In this document: positions 58,701-64,000 of the stretch, piece after piece
How the letters are laid out: each line of letters begins with the position of its first letter
Position numbering within the stretch: the stretch's first letter is position 1
Assembly: GCA_022478985.1 (NCBI GenBank)
Contig: JAKSZP010017346.1
Coordinates: 1 to 64,000, forward strand
Direction of reading: 5' to 3'
Length of the DNA stretch: 64,000 nt
DNA from: Massospora cicadina
Taxonomy: Eukaryota > Entomophthoromycota > Entomophthoromycetes > Entomophthorales > Entomophthoraceae
The notes under the pieces: generated by a model
Seen by the model: the letters and a program-made list of their open reading frames with translations, nothing else
What the model was told of the DNA's origin: nothing
Databases searched by the model: none
Position numbers and translations under genes: made by a program

Positions 58701-59240
58701 GATAGAATACCTAGTTATGTTGGACATTCCCTATGATTTAACCACACAGAAGGCAATGTGGAAAATGACTCACCACCCACTCCTATAGCCAAGGATAAGA
58801 GCAAACGCCTGGCGCTGTCTGAGAAGGACCTATAAGATGGCGGACCATTCCAACTCCCTCCACAAAACATATGCAGTATGTGGAGGGGAGGGATCCCTAC
58901 ATCACCGCCTAGAAACATGCCACCCAACCAAAGCTATATGGCAGGAAGTCGCACGCCTGCTCAAGATTCAAAACGAACAGGAAGGCTCGATATCAAAGAG
59001 TATCTTCGCGCTCCAGATCGAGTAACCAATCCCATCTACCCTCCATTCCCTAATAATACCCTTTGCAATGTGGACAATCCACACAATTGCATTAGATGCG
59101 TTCAAGGGCACGGTTCAACCATTCATGGGGTTATTAACAGATTCCATGTCCACTTACTGGAGCACTTCCAAGCCTGGCTCTATGGATATATGAGACCAAG
59201 GAAAAAAGCGCTCATAGAATCATGATTCCCACTCTGGTTC
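55756..59240 (+). pseudogene. LINE copy 5 ORF2 (endonuclease/reverse transcriptase), few lesions
   Basis: The endonuclease starts MLNIAGARVHTSQAKKLTF; GDFNCWDNPNTD near 56140 is followed by a TGA at an Arg position (CGA to TGA). A linker frame follows (56418-57008). RT in 57104-58045 has LANWRPIALSNTDTKIL, FGLIPGRSIWNN, LKQGDPLSPLLYNF and an intact FADDC near 57790. After a frameshift near 57940 comes the thumb/connection (57934-58494). The zinc finger CAVCGGEGSLHHRLETC lies near 58870-58920. No RNase H domain is seen. Only a handful of stops and shifts separate it from an open frame. Confidence 0.85.
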
Positions 59241-59457
59241 CTCCACACAGACCCTTTCCTTCACACCTGTTCCATAGCAGGGGAAACCCCCTCAGAGTAG
59301 TGCACCAACCTCCCATACCTGGCAGTCCCGCTGGCAACAGGGGTAGCTTGAGTACCCTGAGGTGCCTAATTTTATGTTTATCAGTTATTTCCTTAGTTCT
59401 ATGTATATTCAGTAATGTCCGTCCCCTGGTCAGCTTACCTCTTTTAAATAAATAAAG

Positions 59458-59470
59458 TTAAGCCACCTTA
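59458..59470. repeat. Target-site duplication of LINE copy 5, right
   Basis: TTAAGCCACCTTA directly follows the A-rich tail and equals 54209-54221. Confidence 0.9.
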
Positions 59471-59989
59471 TCTGTCAACACTCTCGTACCCCTCAGGGTT
59501 AACAGCCATGTGCATATGGTACTTTATTTTGTGCCTATATGAAATTCTGGCTCACTGGAAGATATTGGTGGAACTCATTTCCATTTCCATATTCGTCATA
59601 TCAGCAGCAGTGCCCCAGACATTCTGGTTTGCTGTTTGGATGCTCTGGCATCTGGACTGGCAGGCCAGTATAATTCTTACTTGCTGTCCGCCTGACATAA
59701 TTGACCAACCATTTTTCTTAGCCATTTCCGACTTTCTCACGTGTATAGGCTCTGCAATGGTCCCTTCTTTCCAACTGAGCCAGGTTGTAAAGAAGATTAT
59801 CTATGACCACATCAGACCAGCCACACTCGAGCCTCCAAAACCATACCCCATAGTTGCCGTGGCTATTTGCCCATTGGTTTCCTCAGATCCCACCACCATC
59901 TCTTTGGTATCACTGGATTCATCCACAACGACCAAAAAGAATACTACGCTTACTTCTTAGTTCCCATGAAGATTAGCATTGGTTCCCAT
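59471..59989 (+). other. G5 LTR remainder and leader or truncated gag
   Basis: This stretch lies between the end of LINE copy 5 and the protease. It should contain the end of the 5' LTR, the primer site and gag, but 520 bases are too few for an ordinary gag. A 150-codon frame (59508-59960) has hydrophobic segments (ISIFVISAAVPQTFWFAVW) but I recognise no family. Gag of G5 seems deleted or displaced. Confidence 0.4.
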
Positions 59990-61320
59990 CACGTCTCTTT
60001 TGAGGCCCTGGTGGACACTGGAGCCACAGGAAATTTTATGAGTGTTGAATTGGTGCAACAATTAAGACTAGAAATGAATGTGGGCTCCTCAGTGATGGTG
60101 GCCTCATCTGCTTATCAACCCTCATATGTTGTTCGCTGACCAGTACCTTTTTCAATTCACCAGTTCAGCTTCTGTGATCGCTTTTACAGCTATGCCAGAC
60201 TTGGTGTTTCTGGTGATCTTAGGGGTGGTGGCGTCAACAACATGTGAAGATTCATTTAGAGTCTAATATGCTGTCGTTCACCAATGATCATTGGAGGAAA
60301 AATTCCCTTTGATTGACACCCTCAAGAAGACACAAGGAACTAGATCTATCACTACCATAGTCACTTCTGTGGGCATTCCGGCCAATTTCCCCAAAAACTT
60401 AATGCACTATCGGAGAATCTTCAATATGGAAAAGGTGGATCATCTGCCTAAACACACCAGGTACAATTGTGGGTTTTGAACAACCGTGGAGTTGAACATC
60501 AACTGTCCGCTGTATCCCCATACAGCGGAGGAAGAAGTTGCACTCAATACCTGGTTGGATGATATGTTGAAAAAAGGTTGGCTGTTCAAGGAAACCTCAC
60601 CCGTCGCCTCCCCCATCATTTTTGCCAAAAAGTGGATAGTTCTCTCTGTCCCTGCATGGATTATGGCCATTTGAATAAAATAACAGTTACTGATCCCTAC
60701 CCATTGCTCTGGAGCAGACAATCAGTCAGGCAATCGCCAAATCCCATGTGTTCTCTAAGCTGGATCTGGTGAACGCCTTCAACCAAATACAGGTAATGGA
60801 AGGGCAGAAATGGTTAACAGCAATCTGGATGAAGCGTGGCATTTTCCAATTTTGGGTAATACCTTTCGGGATGAAAAATGCTCTCACTACATTTCAACAT
60901 ATGATCAATAATGTACTGGGTGACCTCCAGTTCACCTGTGCTGTTGCATACATCAATGATATTCTGGTTCACTCCCCAACTCCTGAACAACATGCTATAA
61001 ACTTGGAAGCAGTGGTGGTCGCCTTGCATAAGTCAGGGTTGTTTCTCAAACCATCCAAGTGTGAGTTTTATAAGGAGGCGGTCACCTTCCTTGGGAATCT
61101 GGTCCTTAAAGATGGCTTCGCAATCCATCCCAATAAGTTGGATGCTATTTTAGAAATGCCAACTCCAACTACCCAGAAACAACTATGGAGTTTCTTGAGA
61201 ACCATCATTTTCTTAAAAAAGTTCTCCCCCGCACTCTCTCAGCTCACCGCCCCACTCCACCCACTCACAGGGAAGAACATACCTTTTTGTTGGACGGACA
61301 AATGCCAACAAGCATTCTAA
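59990..61320 (+). pseudogene. G5 protease and reverse transcriptase
   Basis: The protease reads FEALVDTGATGNFMSVELVQ at about 60000-60060, DTG intact. RT begins near 60500 (CPLYPHTAEEEVALNTWLDD), breaks frame several times, and runs open from 60748 to 61320: FSKLDLVNAFNQIQV, IPFGMKNALTTFQHMINNVL, LKPSKCEFYKEAVTFLGNLV. The catalytic box reads AYINDILVHS, the first Asp of the pair replaced by Asn. The order and motifs are typical of chromoviruses. Confidence 0.8.
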
Positions 61321-61737
61321 TCAATTAAAGAGGTGTTCATATCCCCTCCCATTTTAAAACACGTTGATCCCACCAAGCCATATATCATTGCATGCGACGC
61401 ATCATCAGTAGCTGTTGGAGCAGTGTTGCTCCAGGAGAACGATGGTTTGGAACACCCAGTCGCCTACTTTTCCCAAAAGTTTACCTCCATGGAGCAGTCT
61501 TGGGCTATTTATGACAAGGAGTTTGCAGCTGTTGAATGGGCCTTAACTCATTGGAAGTACCTGTTACAGGGTGCTCGACATGAATTAACAATTTGCATGG
61601 ATCACCAGGCCCTGTTGTACTTTAATAAACCCCAAAAATTGGCACTCCGGCAAGCCCAAACCTATTGGGACCTGTGCAGTTTTAACTTAAATACAAATTT
61701 GTTAAAGGTGCGCTCAATGTACTTCCCAATTTCCTAA
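61321..61737 (+). pseudogene. G5 RNase H
   Basis: After a TAA at 61318 the frame 61333-61737 gives IIACDASSVAVGAVLLQEND, HPVAYFSQKFTSMEQSWAIY, DKEFAAVEWALTHWKYLLQG and ICMDHQALLYF. The Asp, Glu and Asp positions of the RNase H centre appear kept. A stop at the end separates it from integrase. Confidence 0.8.
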
Positions 61738-61760
61738 GCCACAGCCCCGCCCACAGTTCC

Positions 61761-63060
61761 TTGGATATGGAGGAAGTGGATCTTGTTATTGTGATTCCTA
61801 CCACCCAAATCTTGTCAATTGTTCCCCCTGTCATTTCTTCCGTCGCTCTGGCCCCCAACGCTCCATTAGTTGCTCAGGTCTTAGCCATTCAAACGGCCTT
61901 CCCTGAGGGCGTGGAGTTGATTGAGCAGTTATCTCATCAGAAGCATAAACACTCCCTATATTCACTGAAGAAGGGTCTTATTTATTTTAGATCTCGCGTT
62001 ATGGTTCCCCCTTCTTTCTGAAGTGAGGTATTTTGCGCCCATCACGACCCCCCATGGTTGGTCATCCTGGTTCTAAGAAATGCATCAATTTGATCAAACA
62101 GACCTACAATTGGGCAGGTTTGACAAAAAAGTTCCGTCCTGGATCAACGATTGTGTTACTTGTGCTAGGGCCAAGTTGGACCACTCTGGAAAAAATGGCC
62201 TCCTGCATCCCTTACAGCAGGCGGAGGGTCCATGGACATCGGTGTCCATGGATTTTATTGTTGAGCTCCCCTGTTCTAATGGGTTCACAGCGGTGATGGT
62301 AGTGGTAGATCGATTTACAAAATTTTCCTCTTTATCCCCTGCACTTCCACAATTATGTCTAAAGAAACTTCCCACCTTTTCATATGCTATGTGTTTTTGA
62401 TGTTTGGTCTCCCCCAGGAGATCATCAGAAACTGTGGTTCCCAGTTCACCGCGTGGTTTTTGAGTGAATTCCTATCAATCTTGAAAATATCTCCCTGTTG
62501 ATCCATGGCATATCACCCTCATTATGATGGACAGACCAAGCGGGTTAATCAAGTCCTCGAACAGTACCTGCATTGCTATGCTGCAGCAGCGCAAGGTACT
62601 TGGGACGGTGACTTGCTCCTTGCTCAATTTGCTTACAATAATGGGACCCACGCGTCCATAGGGTTTTCCCCTTATGAAGCAATGTTGAGATATAATCCTT
62701 TGTTTTTGGTCAGACCGTGCTTGCAGCCAGAGGTTCAAGCAGCCGCGGACCACACTGCTCATATTAGATCAACTCAAGGCTTAGTGCGGGAACACCTCAC
62801 CAAAGTTATAGATGACTACAAGCAGTTAGCAGATTGCAAGCGTCTTCCAGGTCACAAGTTTATGAAGGGTTCTTATGTTATGCTCAACACCTGTCACTTA
62901 AAAATCCAGGCTCCTTCCCGAAAATTCGCCAGCAAATGTTCAGGACCCCATTTGGTGGAGGAGGTATTGGGTAATGGGGCATTCTGACTGAAGCTCACCA
63001 TGCATTGGAAGCAGCATCATGTTTTCCATGTTTCATAGCTGTCGCCCTTCAAGGGTACAA
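61761..63060 (+). pseudogene. G5 integrase
   Basis: The integrase zinc domain lies around 62045-62160 (GHPGSKKCI, CVTCARAKLDH). The core reads SMDFIVELPCSNGFTAVMVV near 62245, keeping the first Asp; the second motif is IIRNCGSQFT near 62420 (Asp to Asn), and the third YHPHYDGQTKRVNQ near 62515 has Lys where Glu is usual. The C-terminal part (KGSYVMLNTCHLKIQAPSRK, KCSGPHLVEEVLGNGAF) ends near 62985. Both catalytic changes are G to A. Confidence 0.8.
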
Positions 63061-63065
63061 TTCTC

Positions 63066-63395
63066 ATGGAACTGGAACTGATTATCATCGATAATGAAGA
63101 GGAGGCTGAGGTAGAAACTATCCTGGCATCCCAGAAATCCCGACGTTCTGTACAATATCTTATGGCCTGGAAAGGGTATCTGGCCTATGAAAACAGTTGG
63201 GTCAAGGCGCTCAATTGTGCAAATTGCATGGACCTGGTTGATGCATTCCATCTATCTCACCCCAAAGCTCCCCATCCCCCCAAAAAGTCGCGACTATTAT
63301 GGCAATCAAATTGGCCAAGGTGCACAAGAATGTGGCTCTTGTGCAGTTCCCCGGTGGTGGGGCCCTTCCCTTGGGAAAAGGAAAGGGTAATGTAA
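63066..63395 (+). pseudogene. G5 chromodomain and end of pol
   Basis: The frame reads EEEAEVETILASQKSRRSVQ, YLMAWKGYLAYENSWVKAL and CANCMDLVDAFHLSHPKAP: a chromodomain with the core Y...W-K-G-Y and E-N-S-W. It is separated from the integrase by a break near 63000-63060. The end of pol overlaps the polypurine tract and enters the LTR by two codons. Confidence 0.8.
63373..63390 (+). other. G5 polypurine tract
   Basis: GGGAAAAGGAAAGGGTAA directly precedes TGTAAATTCC, the start of the 3' LTR. This purine run is absent before the 5' LTR, which supports the LTR reading. Confidence 0.8.
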
Positions 63396-64000
63396 ATTCC
63401 AGGGAATGTCCTCTGGGTGTTGAACGGGCCATTTTCCCATTTCTGAGTAAGAAGGCACTGAAGAGGATGGCTGTACCCCTCTTTACTCAGGGAGATCTCG
63501 CTCACATAGTAGATGAGCGCTAGGTAACAGCTCTCCCACTTCAGATCCCGTTTCCAGTACCCACACTAACCTCAGAAGAACTGTTGTGAGGAATCAGTGA
63601 GATATGCACCAAGATCGCCAAAATAAAATTGATCATAACCAATTTGAATGGCAATCCACCTGATGCTCAGATTTTAAATAGTCAAAAAGGTATAAAGACT
63701 AATCTATTGGCCGGAATGCCTGACAGTTGTGATTCAATTAACATGATGATGGGAAAAATCTCATTCCTTTCAAATCTGGCAGGCATCACCCCCAATGGGC
63801 AGCTTCCTGCTGACAAATCAGGCGTTGCACCTGATGCAATGCCATTGACCAAACAAATGGCCCAGCGACTGAGCATGGGTGGGTTGGGTGTCCCAAACCT
63901 GTTCCCAACCAAATGGGCCCACCCCTATGTGGGGTGGCCTTGGTTGATTCCGCAGCTCATTGGGCTAAATGCCGTTGCACCAACCATCAAAAATGTAGTT
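63391..64000 (+). repeat. G5 3' LTR, cut by the window edge
   Basis: It aligns with 53331-53940 and beyond by eye at about 85-90%. The gag-like reading seen in the 5' copy (ATG at 63469, MAVPLFTQGDLAHIVDER) is interrupted here by TAG and TGA. Confidence 0.75.

Larger units (their letters stand above)
54222..59457 (+). mobile_element. LINE copy 5, full length, the least decayed LINE in the window
   Basis: It is bounded by the 13-bp duplication, with an 80-base leader, ORF1, twin hairpins, ORF2 and a tail TTTTAAATAAATAAAG. It forms a third subfamily, clearly diverged from copies 1-2 and 3-4 but with the same layout. The intact duplication and few lesions point to a late insertion. Confidence 0.92.
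53331..64000 (+). mobile_element. Chromovirus (Ty3/gypsy) G5, interrupted by LINE copy 5, 3' end beyond the window
   Basis: Direct repeats starting TGTAA at 53331 and 63391 are its LTRs. Between them, on the plus strand and apart from LINE copy 5, come a short leader, protease, RT, RNase H, integrase, chromodomain and polypurine tract. It inserted in antisense into G4. Confidence 0.8.

Noticed and set aside
59508..59960. 150-codon hydrophobic frame as a membrane protein gene
   Set aside because: It lies in the G5 leader between LTR and protease, in a different frame from pol, with no family resemblance; kept only as part of the leader description.

Overview
This looks like repeat-rich nuclear DNA from a filamentous fungus; I cannot name the phylum. 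The evidence is a PF04082-type fungal transcription factor, chromodomain Ty3/gypsy elements, and LINEs with a zinc-knuckle ORF1. I recognise one host gene, a transcription factor at 23915-27030, in a GC-rich island between AT-rich flanks. Almost everything else is retrotransposon. No rRNA, tRNA or CRISPR array was recognised.

Layout, left to right. LINE copy 1 (minus, 1-1577, cut by the window edge) and LINE copy 2 (plus, 3414-8687) face each other across AT-rich spacer. Copy 2 abuts the truncated 3' LTR of gypsy G1 (minus, 8687-15124). Gypsy G2 (minus, 15130-22638, two 610-bp LTRs) begins 5 bp beyond G1's outer end. The host gene follows, then a 34-bp minisatellite and about 2.4 kb of unrecognised AT-rich DNA. 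Next is half of a chromodomain gypsy, G6 (minus, about 29750-32102), LINE copy 3 (plus, 32103-37366), a middle segment holding pol of gypsy G3 and the other half of G6 (plus, 37367-41501), LINE copy 4 (minus, 41502-46765), and the 5' half of G3 (minus, 46766-48496). The right end is a nest: G4 (minus, from 48497) interrupts G3 gag, chromovirus G5 (plus, from 53331) interrupts G4, and LINE copy 5 (54222-59457, 13-bp target duplication) interrupts the 5' LTR of G5.

The main structural result is that LINE copies 3 and 4 are inverted repeats whose flanks make sense only if the DNA between them has been flipped. Each LINE's target duplication is split between the two copies, and flipping the middle segment joins both broken gypsy elements in correct polarity. 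The two LINEs are also nearly identical over about 1.9 kb and share inactivating lesions there, while both flanks of that tract are diverged, which suggests gene conversion.

All five LINE copies carry two adjacent hairpins between ORF1 and ORF2. Arm sequences differ between subfamilies but pairing is kept in most copies, making this a candidate structured RNA element for ORF2 expression. G1 gag carries a collagen-like Gly-X-Y domain. G2 carries about 1.3 kb of unexplained coding-like sequence between integrase and 3' LTR. Many inactivating changes, including those in catalytic Asp and Gly codons, are C:G to T:A transitions, as expected from RIP or methyl-cytosine decay. No element in the window is clearly intact.
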